Positions 27,423-35,989 of a DNA stretch of 64,000 bases are shown piece after piece; positions within the stretch are counted from its first letter, which is position 1; each line of letters starts with the position of its first letter. The notes below the pieces were generated by a model. That model saw nothing but the letters and a program-made list of their open reading frames with translations. It did no database searches and was not told where the DNA came from. This DNA is from Alphaproteobacteria bacterium. Lineage in GTDB: Bacteria; Pseudomonadota; Alphaproteobacteria; Reyranellales; Reyranellaceae. Both the position numbers and the translations under genes were made by a program. The stretch is from contig JAHBYP010000005.1 of assembly GCA_019635875.1 (NCBI GenBank), positions 248,001 to 312,000 of the forward strand. The letters run 5' to 3'.

Positions 27423-27929
27423 ATGACCACCGACCCCCTCGCCACCTTCATCGCCGCCCTGCCGCGCGAAGGCCGGCTGCTCGGCCTCGATGTCGGCAGC
27501 AAGACCATCGGGCTGGCCACCTCCGACGCGCTGCGCGGCATGGCCACGCCGCTGTCGACCATCGCGCGCACCAAGTTCACCCGGGACGCGGTCAAGCTGG
27601 CCGAGATCATCGCCCGGGAGAGGATCGCCGGGCTGGTGATCGGCCTGCCGCTCAACATGGACGGCAGCGAGGGGCCGCGCTGCCAGTCGACGCGCCAGTT
27701 CGTCGCCAATCTCGCTGCGCTCGCACCGCAAGCGGGGGTGCGCTTCGCCGAGCTGCCGGTGCTGCTGCAGGACGAGCGGCTGTCGAGCGCCGCCGTCGAG
27801 CGCACCATGGTCGACGAATACGACATGAGCCGCGCGCGCCGCGCCGAGCGCATCGACGCCGCCGCCGCCGCCTGGATCCTGCAGACCGCGCTCGATCGCA
27901 TGCGCAACGCCCGCGGCCATCCGGCGTAG
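27423..27929 (+). CDS. ruvX: Holliday junction resolvase RuvX/YqgF family
   Basis: 168 residues with an RNase-H-like fold. LLGLDVGSKTIGLATSDAL gives the first acidic residue; LVIGLPLNMDGSEGPRCQ is the family loop; LLQDERLSSAAVERTM has the second acidic residue; AERIDAAAAAWILQTALD holds the last. It is implicated in 16S rRNA 5' processing and possibly junction resolution. ATG 27423 is the start that leads into the domain; an identical start context 187 bp upstream comes from a duplication. Confidence 0.93.
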   Translation: MTTDPLATFIAALPREGRLLGLDVGSKTIGLATSDALRGMATPLSTIARTKFTRDAVKLAEIIARERIAGLVIGLPLNMDGSEGPRCQSTRQFVANLAALAPQAGVRFAELPVLLQDERLSSAAVERTMVDEYDMSRARRAERIDAAAAAWILQTALDRMRNARGHPA

Positions 27930-27963
27930 TGTAGCCTGCGGGGCCGTCGCCCCGGAGGACGCC

Positions 27964-28455
27964 ATGAACGAAGAACCGCTGCGCGCCATCGCGCAGCAGC
28001 TGATGCGCAAGCGGGTCGAGGAGCTCGACGAGCTGGAGAAGCGCGTGCTGAGCCACATCGCGCGCGACGCCCATATCAGCCGCTACGCCTTCGACGACGG
28101 CGATGGCGGCCCGACGACGGGCGAACGCATCGCCGATCGCGTCGCCTCGTTCGGCGGCTCGTGGACCTTCATCGGCCTGTTCATGGCCGTGCTGCTGGCC
28201 TGGTGCGCGCTCAACGCCTTCGCCCTGTCGAAGGCCACGGCCTTCGACCCCTACCCCTTCATCCTGCTCAATCTCGTGCTGTCGATGCTGGCGGCGCTGC
28301 AGGCGCCGATCATCATGATGTCGCAGAACCGCCAGGCGCAGAAGGACCGCGCCACCGCGCGCCACGACTACGAGGTGAACCTCAAGGCCGAGCTCGACAT
28401 CATGGCGCTGCACGACAAGCTCGACGAGCTGCGGGAAATGCTGGCGAAGCGCTGA
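27964..28455 (+). CDS. DUF1003 membrane protein
   Basis: 163 residues. Two transmembrane helices in the DUF1003 pattern: DRVASFGGSWTFIGLFMAVLLAWCALN and FDPYPFILLNLVLSMLAALQAPIIMMSQNRQ, then DRATARHDYEVNLKAELDI and a coiled-coil tail. GGAGGAC precedes the ATG. Function unknown; it forms an inner-membrane protein with a cytoplasmic coiled coil. Confidence 0.9.
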   Translation: MNEEPLRAIAQQLMRKRVEELDELEKRVLSHIARDAHISRYAFDDGDGGPTTGERIADRVASFGGSWTFIGLFMAVLLAWCALNAFALSKATAFDPYPFILLNLVLSMLAALQAPIIMMSQNRQAQKDRATARHDYEVNLKAELDIMALHDKLDELREMLAKR

Positions 28456-28477
28456 GCCCGGGCGCGCGGCCCGCGCG

Positions 28478-29500
28478 CTACGTGGCGGCGTCGCGCTCGA
28501 GCGTCAGGTGGCCAGGCGCCAGCGCGCGCAGAAAGTCCGCCGCGTCGAAGATCTCGCCGGGCGCCCGCGCACCACGGCAGGCGATCTCGCCGTCGAGAAT
28601 GCGACGCGTGGCCTCGACGATGAGCGGCGCCGTGACGGCGTAGATGTCGCGGCCGCGCGCGATGGCGCGGCGCGTCTTCGCCGCGCGGCGCGCGAGCACG
28701 TCGACCAGGAAGGTCTGTGCCGAGCGGCCGCTGTCGTCGGCCGGCACCGGCCCCGACGTGTCGGGGTCGCGCAGATCGCGCAGCGGCGCGAGATTGAGGA
28801 ACGTGCGCAGGCTGCCCACCGCCAGGTGCCGGGCGATGACGATGGTCTCGCTGAACGGCAGCTCGACGAGCTCCTGCTCGCCGAACGGCTCGGGGAAGGA
28901 CCACCGCGCGGCGGGCGGCGCTTCGGCCAGCGGCTCGAGCCTGCCGTCGGCGACGACGAGCCGCCGCGCCGTGTTGCGCTTGCCGGTGAGCCGCGTGCCC
29001 GCCGTCGGCCGCCAGCTGTCGAGCGCGATGCGCACGGAAATCTCGTCGGCGCCGCCCCATTCCGCCACCGCCGCCGTCGCGAGGAGATCGGCGAGGCCGC
29101 CGTAGAATCCCATCGCCGGCAGCACGACGACGCCCGCCGCCTCAGCCGGCGCGGCGAAGCGCTCGAAGCTCGCCCGGGCGCTGGGCTGCTCGGCCGTCAC
29201 GTCGAGATAGTGGAGGCGTGCGCGCAACGCCGCCTCGATCAGCGGCGTCGCGGTGTCGAGGAACGGGCCGGCGCAGTTGATGACGGCGGCCACTCCGCCG
29301 AGCGCCCGGTCGATCGACGCCGGATCGTCGACCGCCGCCGTCCTGATGGCGACGGCCCGTGCGGCGAAGCCCGCCGCGGCCAGCCGCGCGGCGTCGCGGC
29401 CGACGGCGATCGGCGTCAGCCCGCGGCGCGCCAGTTCCGCCACCACGAAGCGTCCCGTATGCCCCGCCGCACCCACGACCGCGACCTGCCGCTCCGCCAT
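28478..29500 (-). CDS. Saccharopine dehydrogenase-like NAD(P)-binding protein
   Basis: About 340 residues. The Rossmann start is VAVVGAAGHTGRFVVAELARRG; VINCAGPFLDTATPLIEAALRA and LHYLDVTAEQPSA are typical of the trans-acting enoyl reductase/saccharopine dehydrogenase-like group, as is GFYGGLADLLAT. Third ATG at 29500 has GGAG at proper spacing; ATGs at 29506 and 29512 are also in frame. Divergent from a TetR gene, with a strong palindrome between them, so it is probably TetR-controlled. Confidence 0.85.
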   Translation of the reverse strand: MAERQVAVVGAAGHTGRFVVAELARRGLTPIAVGRDAARLAAAGFAARAVAIRTAAVDDPASIDRALGGVAAVINCAGPFLDTATPLIEAALRARLHYLDVTAEQPSARASFERFAAPAEAAGVVVLPAMGFYGGLADLLATAAVAEWGGADEISVRIALDSWRPTAGTRLTGKRNTARRLVVADGRLEPLAEAPPAARWSFPEPFGEQELVELPFSETIVIARHLAVGSLRTFLNLAPLRDLRDPDTSGPVPADDSGRSAQTFLVDVLARRAAKTRRAIARGRDIYAVTAPLIVEATRRILDGEIACRGARAPGEIFDAADFLRALAPGHLTLERDAAT

Positions 29501-29515
29501 GATCATCTCCATAGA

Positions 29516-29554
29516 TACAGACCTGTCTGTTTCTAAGATACGAACAGGTCTGTA
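29516..29554. promoter_or_regulatory. Candidate TetR operator
   Basis: Inverted repeat TACAGACCTGT (29516-29526) and ACAGGTCTGTA (29544-29554) in the gap between the divergent dehydrogenase and tetR genes. The left half also contains ACAGAC-CT-GTCTGT. Size and placement match TetR-family operators. Confidence 0.65.
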
Positions 29555-29587
29555 GCGCGTCAATCCCGTTCTTGCTAGAATGGGGGC

Positions 29588-30172
29588 ATGGCACCTCGTG
29601 TGGAGAGCACCGCGCCCGATGTGCGCGAGCGCGTCCTGGAAACCGCGTCGGCCCTGTTCTACCGCCAGGGCGTGCGCGCCGTGGGCGTCGACCTCGTGGT
29701 CGAGAAGGCGGGCGTCGCCAAGACCAGCCTCTACCGATACTTCAAGACCAAGGACGACCTGATCGCCGCGTTTCTCGAGCGCGAGGACGCCGATTTCTGG
29801 CGTTGCTGGGACCGCGCCGCGCGCGGCCACGAGGCCGACGCGGCGGGCGAGCTCGACGCCCACTTCGCCTGGATCGGCGAGCGCCTGGGGCGGCCGAACT
29901 ATCGCGGCTGCCCGCAGCTGAACGCGGTCGCCGAGTTTCCCGAGCCCGATCATCCGGCGCGCGCCGTCGCCGCGGCGCACAAGCGCGAGCTTCGCCGGCG
30001 GCTCAAGGGCATCGCCGAGCGACTGCGCGTCAGACGCCCCGACGAGCTGGCCGCCCAGCTGGCGCTGCTGGTCAACGGCGCGTTCGTGAGCGCGCAGATG
30101 CTCTCGGCCCAGGAGGCGACGCCGTTGCTGCAGGCGGCGGCGCGCGCCCTCGTCGCCGCCGCCCGAAAGTGA
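29588..30172 (+). CDS. TetR family transcriptional regulator
   Basis: 194 residues. The HTH is VRERVLETASALFYRQGVRAVGVDLVVEKAGVAKTSLYRYFKTKDDLIAAFL, a standard TetR_N domain. The C-terminal part (NYRGCPQLNAVAEFPEPDHPAR) resembles the TetR_C group of YcfQ/AcrR-like regulators. It is divergent from the dehydrogenase-like gene and probably represses it and itself. Confidence 0.92.
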   Translation: MAPRVESTAPDVRERVLETASALFYRQGVRAVGVDLVVEKAGVAKTSLYRYFKTKDDLIAAFLEREDADFWRCWDRAARGHEADAAGELDAHFAWIGERLGRPNYRGCPQLNAVAEFPEPDHPARAVAAAHKRELRRRLKGIAERLRVRRPDELAAQLALLVNGAFVSAQMLSAQEATPLLQAAARALVAAARK

Positions 30173-30265
30173 CGGTGCGGCGGCCGCGCCATTCCCCGGG
30201 GCGATGATCGTCACTCGCCGACGCGCCGTGACAAGGCAGCGGCCGGTGCGATAGGACTCCCGGGC

Positions 30266-30907
30266 ATGATCGCGTCCTTCCTCACCATCGACACCCTGAT
30301 CGGCCTCGCGCTGGGCTATCTTCTGGGCTCGATCCCCTTCGGCCTGCTGCTGACCCGCGCCGCCGGGCTGGGCGACATCCGCTCGATCGGCTCGGGCAAT
30401 ATCGGCGCCACCAACGTGCTGCGCACCGGCAACAAGGCCGTCGCCGCCGCCACATTGCTGCTCGACGCGCTCAAGGGCGCCGTGGCGGTGATCGTCGCCG
30501 GTCTGGTCCTGGGGCCGATCGCCGCCCTCACCGCCGGGCTGGGCGCGGTGCTGGGCCATTGCTTCCCGGCATGGCTGAACTTCAAGGGCGGCAAGGGCGT
30601 CGCCACGACCCTGGGCAGCCTGCTCGCCCTGTCGTGGCCCTTCGGCATCGCCGCCTGCCTGCTGTGGCTGCTCTACGCCGTGCTGTTCCGCATCTCCTCG
30701 CTCTCGGCCCTGCTCGGGCTGGCGACGACGACGCTCCTGGCCTGGCTCGCGGCGGCCACCAGCTTCAGCCTGTTCGGCCGCTTCCTCTCCTCCACGCCCT
30801 TCGCCATCGCCGTCACGCTGATCGTCGCCCTTGTGGTCGCCATGCATCACGAGAACATCGGCCGCCTGCTGGCCGGCACCGAGCCCCGGATCGGCGCGAA
30901 GAAATAG
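30266..30907 (+). CDS. plsY: Glycerol-3-phosphate acyltransferase PlsY
   Basis: 213 residues, five-helix inner-membrane enzyme that uses acyl-phosphate to make lysophosphatidic acid. All three motifs are present: [11 protein letters not shown] near 20, [19 protein letters not shown] near 40 and [13 protein letters not shown] near 105, with [15 protein letters not shown] at the end. 15 bp ahead of the serine hydrolase gene. Confidence 0.95.
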   Translation: MIASFLTIDTLIGLALGYLLGSIPFGLLLTRAAGLGDIRSIGSGNIGATNVLRTGNKAVAAATLLLDALKGAVAVIVAGLVLGPIAALTAGLGAVLGHCFPAWLNFKGGKGVATTLGSLLALSWPFGIAACLLWLLYAVLFRISSLSALLGLATTTLLAWLAAATSFSLFGRFLSSTPFAIAVTLIVALVVAMHHENIGRLLAGTEPRIGAKK

Positions 30908-30922
30908 TCCCACGGAGTTCCC

Positions 30923-32524
30923 ATGTCCCCGATCGACACGATGGCGCTGGAGAAGCGCGTCGATGCCCTGTTCGCGAAATACGCCCGTCCCGGCTCGCCC
31001 GGCGCCGCGGTGGGCATCATGCGCGGCGGCGAAGTCGTGCTCGCCAAGGGCTATGGCGAGGCCAGCGTCGAGCATCGCGTGCCGATCACGCCCGGTACCG
31101 TCTTCCGCATCGCCTCGGTCACCAAGCAGTTCACCGTCGCCTGCGTGCTGATGCTGGCGCGCGAGGGCAAACTGAGGCTCGACGAGCCGCCGCAGAAATA
31201 CCTGCCCGACCTGCCGACGCTGCCGAAGCCGGTCACCATCGACCAGATGATGCGCAACAACAGCGGCTGGCCGGACTTCCTCGAGCTCTTGCGGCTTGGC
31301 GGCTCCAACCTCGACCGGCCCGGCCGCATGGACGAGCTGCTCGGCGCGATCAACAGGAACAAGCATCTCAACTTCGAGCCCGGCAGCCGCTTCCTCTACA
31401 GCAACACCAACTTCCTGCTGCTCGGGCTCATCGCCGAACGCGTCGCCGGCAAGGCCCTGCCCGACCTCCTGAAGGAGCGCATCTTCGCGCCGCTGGGCAT
31501 GACCAGCACGGCGCTGACCATCGAGCCCGACACCGTCGTGCCCGGCCTCGCCACCGCCTATCTCGACAACAACGACGGCAGCTTCCGCCGCGCGCGCCAG
31601 GGCTATCCGGTCGCCGGCGAGGGCGGCATGACCTCGACCGTCGAGGACCTGCTGATCTGGGCCAACCACTATCGTCATCCGGTGCTGCCGCCGACCGATC
31701 TGTGGGCCGAGCTCGCCGACCAGCAGCCGCTCTCCGGTGGCGCGCTCAACCCCTATTGCCGCGGCCTGGCGCGCGGCACGTTGCGCGGCCTGGCGACGAT
31801 CAGCCATGGCGGGCTGTGGCCGGGCTACCGCACCGAGTTCCTGCGCCTGCCCGACGCCGATCTCGACGTGGTGGTGATCGCCAACCTCGCCTCGCTCGAC
31901 CCGCATCGCCTGGGCCGCGCCGCGGCGCTGGCGGCGCTGAGCGGCGATCGGCGCGTGCAGCCCGCCCCTTCGATCGATCTCGCCGCCGTGGCGAGCCACG
32001 CCGGCACCTACGTCAACGAGGCCGAGCTGACACTGTTCGGTCTCGAGACCAAGAACGGCGAGGTCGTCCTCAACCAGGGCGGCGTGCCGATGGAGATGAT
32101 CGCGCGCGGCGACGGCTGGCTCGAGGCCGACCGCGGCGCCTTCGAGTTCGCGCTGCGCCTGCCCCCGACGCCGGGCGAGCCGATCGAGGTCGATCTCGGC
32201 GCCGGCCGGGTCTTGCCCTTCCGCAGGCTCGACCCGCGCAGCGACGTGCCTGGCGACATCGCCGGCACCTATCACTGCGCCGACACCGACGCGACCTGGC
32301 GCATCGACGGCAGGCAGATCCTGGTCAGCGGCCCCTACGTCGCCAGCACCGCGCCGTGGCCGCTGAAGGGCGTTGCCGGCGACGTGGTCGAGATCGAGAT
32401 GTCCTATGGCTGGGTCACCATCACCCAGCTCGCGCGCCTCGACCGCGATGCCCAGGGCAAGCCGAGCGGTCTCACCGTCTCGACCGCCCGCATCAAGAAC
32501 ATCAAGTTCCAGAGGACGGCATGA
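30923..32524 (+). CDS. Serine hydrolase of the beta-lactamase/D-aminopeptidase family
   Basis: 533 residues. Class C beta-lactamase-like domain: FRIASVTKQFTVACVLML holds the SxxK pair, FLYSNTNFLLLG the YxN motif, and the later GEGGMTSTVEDLLIW segment is typical. The C-terminal ~180 residues form a beta-barrel module (GDIAGTYHCADTDATWRIDG), as in Ochrobactrum D-aminopeptidase, whose length is similar. No signal peptide. GGAG precedes the ATG. D-amino-acid peptidase activity is an inference. Confidence 0.85.
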   Translation: MSPIDTMALEKRVDALFAKYARPGSPGAAVGIMRGGEVVLAKGYGEASVEHRVPITPGTVFRIASVTKQFTVACVLMLAREGKLRLDEPPQKYLPDLPTLPKPVTIDQMMRNNSGWPDFLELLRLGGSNLDRPGRMDELLGAINRNKHLNFEPGSRFLYSNTNFLLLGLIAERVAGKALPDLLKERIFAPLGMTSTALTIEPDTVVPGLATAYLDNNDGSFRRARQGYPVAGEGGMTSTVEDLLIWANHYRHPVLPPTDLWAELADQQPLSGGALNPYCRGLARGTLRGLATISHGGLWPGYRTEFLRLPDADLDVVVIANLASLDPHRLGRAAALAALSGDRRVQPAPSIDLAAVASHAGTYVNEAELTLFGLETKNGEVVLNQGGVPMEMIARGDGWLEADRGAFEFALRLPPTPGEPIEVDLGAGRVLPFRRLDPRSDVPGDIAGTYHCADTDATWRIDGRQILVSGPYVASTAPWPLKGVAGDVVEIEMSYGWVTITQLARLDRDAQGKPSGLTVSTARIKNIKFQRTA

Positions 32525-32527
32525 GTT

Positions 32528-32648
32528 CCCTCTCCCCGCTCGCGGGGAGAGGGTTAGGGTGAGGGCTGCCGGGAGTGACGCATGACCGCTCTACGCAACC
32601 TGAATCGACCCCTCACCCCGACCCTCTCCCCGCTTGCGGGGAGAGGGA
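32528..32648. repeat. Family B repeat, copy 1
   Basis: CCCTCTCCCCGCTCGCGGGGAGAGGG hairpin, a ~45-bp middle, then CCCCTCACCCCGACCCTCTCCCCGC with a second hairpin. Outer parts (GGGTGAGGG/CCCCTCACCC) are also complementary. The same layout and related middle occur at 42880-43012. Confidence 0.85.
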
Positions 32649-32649
32649 G

Positions 32650-34107
32650 TCACTTCGAGAAGACCATCGCATCGTCACGCACCGAGCCGAACTTCAGGCT
32701 CAAGAGATCGCGCGCGTAGTTCTGGTGGAGCTTCCACGGCTTGCGCGAGCCCTGCCTGGGAAACAGGTGCAGCGCGCGCTGGATGTAGCCGGAGGAGAAG
32801 TCGATCCACGGCTCGGTCGCCATGGTCGGATCGCCGTTTCGCGGGGTGCACTGGCGCAGGCCGTGGCGCTGCATGTGGTTGAGCAGGCGGCAGACATAGG
32901 CGGCGATCAGGTCGGCCTTGAGCGTCCACGAGGCGTTGGTGTAGCCCGACACCGCGGCGAAGTTGGGCACGTCGCTGAACATCATGCCCTTGTAGCTCAG
33001 CGTGTCGCCGAACTTCACCGCGCGGCCGTCGACCATGACCGACATGCCGCCCAGCGGCAGCAGGTCGAGGCCGGTCGCCATGACGACGATGTCGGCGTCG
33101 AGCGCCGTGCCCGAGCGCAGCTTCAGCCCGTCGGGCGTGAAGCGCTCGATCGTGTCGGTCACGATCGAGGCCTGCCTGCGGCGCAGGGCGCGGAACAGGT
33201 CGGCGTCGGGCACCAGGCAGAGCCGCTGGTCCCACGGATTGTAGCGCGGCGTGAAGTTCGCTTCGGTGGCGGCGTCGTAGTCCTTGCCCATCATCTGCCG
33301 CACGCCGTCGGCGATCAGCTTCTTCACGCGCTCCGGCCGGCGCTTGCACAGGCGGTAGAAATACATGCCCAGCAGCACGTTCTTCCACCGCGTCAGGCCG
33401 TAGGCCAGCGTCGCCGGCAGCCGCCTGCGCAGCCAGTCTGCGATGGCGTCGCGCGAGGGGCGCGCCACGACGTAGGTCGGCGAGCGCTGCAGCATGGTGA
33501 CATGCGCCGCCGTGCGCGCCACTTCAGGGACGATGGTCACGGCGGTGGCGCCGCTGCCGATCACCACCACGCGCCTGCCGGCGTAGTCGAGATCCTGCGG
33601 CCAGAACTGCGGATGGACGATGCGGCCGCGGTAGTCGCCGACGCCCTCGAAGTCGGGCACGTAGCCGCGCGCATAGTTGTAGTAGCCGGTGCAGGCGAGC
33701 AGGAAGCCGCAGGTGATGGTCACCGGCTCGCGCGCCTCGCCGCGCTCGGCCCGCACCGTCCAGCGCGCCGCCTCGCTCGACCACGACGCGTCCAGCACGC
33801 GGTGGTGATAGCGGATGTGCCGCTCGACGCCGTGCTCGCTCGCGGTCTCGCGGATGTACTTCAGGATCGAGGGGCCGTCGGCGATCGCCTTGGCCTCGCG
33901 CCACGGCTTGAAGGCGTAGCCCAGCGTGTACATGTCGGAGTCCGAGCGGATGCCGGGATAGCGGAACAGGTCCCAGGTCCCGCCGCTGCTCGCGCGCCCC
34001 TCGAGGATGGCGTAGGAGCGCCCCGGGCTCTCGCGCTGCAGATGCACCGCCGCGCCGATGCCCGACAGCCCGGCACCGATGATCAGGACGTCGACATGCT
34101 CGGTCAT
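32650..34107 (-). CDS. Flavin-containing monooxygenase / Baeyer-Villiger type
   Basis: 485 residues. FAD site VDVLIIGAGLSGIGAAVHLQ and the EGRASSGGTWDLFRYPGIRSDSD loop, then NADPH site RRVVVIGSGATAVTIVPEV. The BVMO fingerprint region reads YRGRIVHPQFWP, close to F-x-G-x-x-x-H-x-x-x-W. ATGLDLLPLGG is a late FAD contact. It would oxygenate a ketone or soft nucleophile. It overlaps the next upstream gene by four bases and is last in a three-gene unit with an ABM-type and a cupin gene. Confidence 0.92.
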   Translation of the reverse strand: MTEHVDVLIIGAGLSGIGAAVHLQRESPGRSYAILEGRASSGGTWDLFRYPGIRSDSDMYTLGYAFKPWREAKAIADGPSILKYIRETASEHGVERHIRYHHRVLDASWSSEAARWTVRAERGEAREPVTITCGFLLACTGYYNYARGYVPDFEGVGDYRGRIVHPQFWPQDLDYAGRRVVVIGSGATAVTIVPEVARTAAHVTMLQRSPTYVVARPSRDAIADWLRRRLPATLAYGLTRWKNVLLGMYFYRLCKRRPERVKKLIADGVRQMMGKDYDAATEANFTPRYNPWDQRLCLVPDADLFRALRRRQASIVTDTIERFTPDGLKLRSGTALDADIVVMATGLDLLPLGGMSVMVDGRAVKFGDTLSYKGMMFSDVPNFAAVSGYTNASWTLKADLIAAYVCRLLNHMQRHGLRQCTPRNGDPTMATEPWIDFSSGYIQRALHLFPRQGSRKPWKLHQNYARDLLSLKFGSVRDDAMVFSK

Positions 34108-34412
34108 GCCGAAAGTCCTTTCACGCCGATCTCGCTGGCCTCGAAGATCTCGATCGTCGTCGTCGCGCCGAGCTTGCGCATGGCGGCGACGAAGCCGCGC
34201 GCCCCGGGATCGGCGAAGTGCTTGAGCACGGCCGCCCTGTCGCGCCAGTGCTCGACGAAGACCAGGCGCAGCGGGTCCTCGGCATCGACATGCACGGCGT
34301 GGTGCAGGCAGCCGTCCTCGCTGCGCGAGCGCCGGCTATGGGCCACGCTCTGCGCGCGGATCTCGTCGAGGGTCGCGGCCGAGGCGGCGATGCTGCCGGT
34401 GATCAGGATCAT
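34104..34412 (-). CDS. Antibiotic biosynthesis monooxygenase (ABM) family, quinol monooxygenase-like
   Basis: 102 residues. MILITGSIAASAATLDEIRAQSV and RSEDGCLHHAVHVDAEDPLRLVFVEHWRDRAAVLKHFADP are the typical ABM ferredoxin-like dimer segments (YgiN-like). Cofactor-free oxygenation of quinols or phenolics is the family role. Start codon overlaps the cupin stop (TGATG) and its stop overlaps the monooxygenase start (ATGA). Confidence 0.87.
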   Translation of the reverse strand: MILITGSIAASAATLDEIRAQSVAHSRRSRSEDGCLHHAVHVDAEDPLRLVFVEHWRDRAAVLKHFADPGARGFVAAMRKLGATTTIEIFEASEIGVKGLSA

Positions 34413-34804
34413 CAGGCGGCGATCCCCGGCGTTTCGTCCCACGTGGCCTCGTTGCCCTCGCGCGAGGTCAGGAACAGCAGCGCCACCGACGGCTTGGGGT
34501 TCTGGCGATGCCAGCAGCCGGCGGGCACGATGCAGATCGAACCGGCTTGCATCGTGCTGACGTTCGCCGCGCCCTTGCCGTCGAGGATGGTGACCTCGAC
34601 CGCGCCCTCGACGACGTAGAGCAACTCGTCGTCGGGATGGCGCTCCCACGGCGTCAGCCCGCTGAAGCGCACCACGCCCATCATGCACTGGTTGAAATTC
34701 GCGAGCTGGCGGATCGCCGCCATGGCGTCCTCGCCGGTCGTCGCGGCGTTCACCTTGAGCTCGGCCAGGCCGGCGAGGCTGGCGTTGATGTCGTGCGCGG
34801 TCAT
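34412..34804 (-). CDS. Cupin domain protein
   Basis: 130 residues. GVVRFSGLTPWERHPDDELLYVVEGAVEVTI is cupin motif 1 (G-x-x-H-x-D-E, with two metal ligands) and GSICIVPAGCWHRQN is motif 2 with the last His. AGAGGC lies before the ATG. First gene of a three-gene minus-strand operon with the ABM and FMO genes. Confidence 0.88.
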   Translation of the reverse strand: MTAHDINASLAGLAELKVNAATTGEDAMAAIRQLANFNQCMMGVVRFSGLTPWERHPDDELLYVVEGAVEVTILDGKGAANVSTMQAGSICIVPAGCWHRQNPKPSVALLFLTSREGNEATWDETPGIAA

Positions 34805-34881
34805 GTCTGCCTCTGGGGTTCGCGCGAAAGCGTAGCACGCCGGCCGATGCGACCAGAACCGAAGGGCAGCAGGCAGGCCAA

Positions 34882-35054
34882 TCGCATATGGCGTTCTCCT
34901 TCTCCCCGCGAAGGCGGGGAGAAGGTGCCGAGCGTCAGCGAGGCGGATGAGGGGCTTCGCAGCGTCGCAACAGGCACCGCGTTTGACCGCAGTATCGTGA
35001 AGCCCCTCATCCGCCCTTCGGGCACCTTCTCCCCCGCCTGCGTGGGGAGAAGGG
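34882..35054. repeat. Family B repeat, copy 2 (long form)
   Basis: CCTTCTCCCCGC/GCGGGGAGAAGG hairpins at both ends, with GGCGGATGAGGGG and CCCCTCATCCGCC inner arms around a ~55-bp centre. The left edge carries ATCGCATATGG, the same outer motif as copy 5. It fills the 307-bp gap between the cupin and tag genes; no gene was seen there. Confidence 0.8.
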
Positions 35055-35111
35055 AAAACCGGGGAAGGTGTGAGGCTTGGCGCGTCGAGCATGGCGGGCC
35101 GCATGCGATCG

Positions 35112-35705
35112 TCACGCCGGCCGCTTGAAAGCCCGGCGCGCGCGCTCGGCCTTGTCGCGCACCACGCAGCCCTCGGCGTGGTCGTTGACCAGGCCCATCG
35201 CCTGCATGAAGGCGTAGACCGTGGTCGGGCCGACGAAGCTCCAGCCCTGCTTCTTCAGCGCCTTCGACAGCGCCACCGACTCGGGCGAGGTCGAGACGGT
35301 CTGCGGCCCCGCCTTCCGGTCGGCCTCGAAGCGCCAGACGAAGGCGGCCAGCGAGCCGTCCATCGCCCGGGCGCGGCGCGCGTTGTTGATCACCGATTCG
35401 ATCTTGCCGCGATGGCGCACGATGCCGGCGTCCTGCAGCAGGCGCTCGACGTCGCGCGCGCCGAAGCGGGCGATGCGCTCGACGTCGAAGTCGTGGAAGG
35501 CGGCGCGGAAATTCTCGCGCTTGGCGAGGATGGTGCGCCAGCTCAGGCCCGACTGGAAGCCCTCGAGGCAGAGCTTCTCGAACAGCCGGCGATCCTCGCC
35601 GACGGGAAAGCCCCACTCGCTGTCGTGGTAGGCGAGGAACTCCGGCGCGGCGGCGCACCAGCGGCAGCGCGGCTGGCCGTCGGGACCCTCGATGGTGGCG
35701 CTCAT
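35112..35705 (-). CDS. tag: DNA-3-methyladenine glycosylase I
   Basis: 197 residues. CRWCAAAPEFLAYHDSEWGFPVGEDRRLFEKLCLEGFQSGLSW is the N-terminal zinc and helix-hairpin region (Cys-x-x-Cys and later His). GIVRHRGKIESVINNARRA is the HhH, and GWSFVGPTTVYAFMQAMGLVNDHAEGC completes the zinc site. It excises 3-methyladenine. Its ATG overlaps the YciI stop, making it the last gene of tetR-yciI-tag. Confidence 0.95.
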   Translation of the reverse strand: MSATIEGPDGQPRCRWCAAAPEFLAYHDSEWGFPVGEDRRLFEKLCLEGFQSGLSWRTILAKRENFRAAFHDFDVERIARFGARDVERLLQDAGIVRHRGKIESVINNARRARAMDGSLAAFVWRFEADRKAGPQTVSTSPESVALSKALKKQGWSFVGPTTVYAFMQAMGLVNDHAEGCVVRDKAERARRAFKRPA

Positions 35706-35989
35706 GGCTGCAGGAATGCCAGCCGCGCATCGCAGCGTGACGGCGCGACCTCGAGGATCTCGGCGCTGACCACGCGCTCGGCGACGAACGGATCCTGATC
35801 GACGCGGCCCTGCAGATCGGGCAGCGAGGTGTTGTGCGCGACGATCGCGCCGCCCTGCTCGGGCCGCAGGCTGCCGGCCACCAGGAAGACGCCGTCGTCG
35901 AAGCCGCGTTGGATCCAGGCGCGATGGCCGTCCATGTGCCGGCCGGCCTGCTCGCGATTGGCGGAGAATTTCAGCAGGACGAGAAACAT
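35702..35989 (-). CDS. YciI family protein
   Basis: 95 residues, ferredoxin-like dimer with a putative His-Asp pair. MFLVLLKFSANREQAGRHMDGHRAWIQRGFDDGVFLVAGSLRP and DPFVAERVVSAEILE are standard. The ATG follows the tetR stop directly, and the stop overlaps tag. Confidence 0.9.
   Translation of the reverse strand: MFLVLLKFSANREQAGRHMDGHRAWIQRGFDDGVFLVAGSLRPEQGGAIVAHNTSLPDLQGRVDQDPFVAERVVSAEILEVAPSRCDARLAFLQP

Larger units (their letters stand above)
27109..27482. repeat. 187-bp tandem duplication containing two family A palindromes and the ruvX leader
   Basis: Unit 1 (27109-27295) and unit 2 (27296-27482) share the end of the upstream stop codon region, a ~105-bp palindrome, a CTGACATG start context and the first ~13 codons of ruvX. 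They differ at only a handful of positions until near the 3' end, where the first unit diverges into CATCTCGATGCCCAGG. The upstream ATG at 27236 opens a frame that runs into the second palindrome and is not ruvX. Confidence 0.85.

Noticed and set aside
28478..32275. 1265-codon minus-strand open frame
   Set aside because: Only the last ~340 codons (from 29500) form a real protein. The rest is antisense to tetR, plsY and the serine hydrolase.
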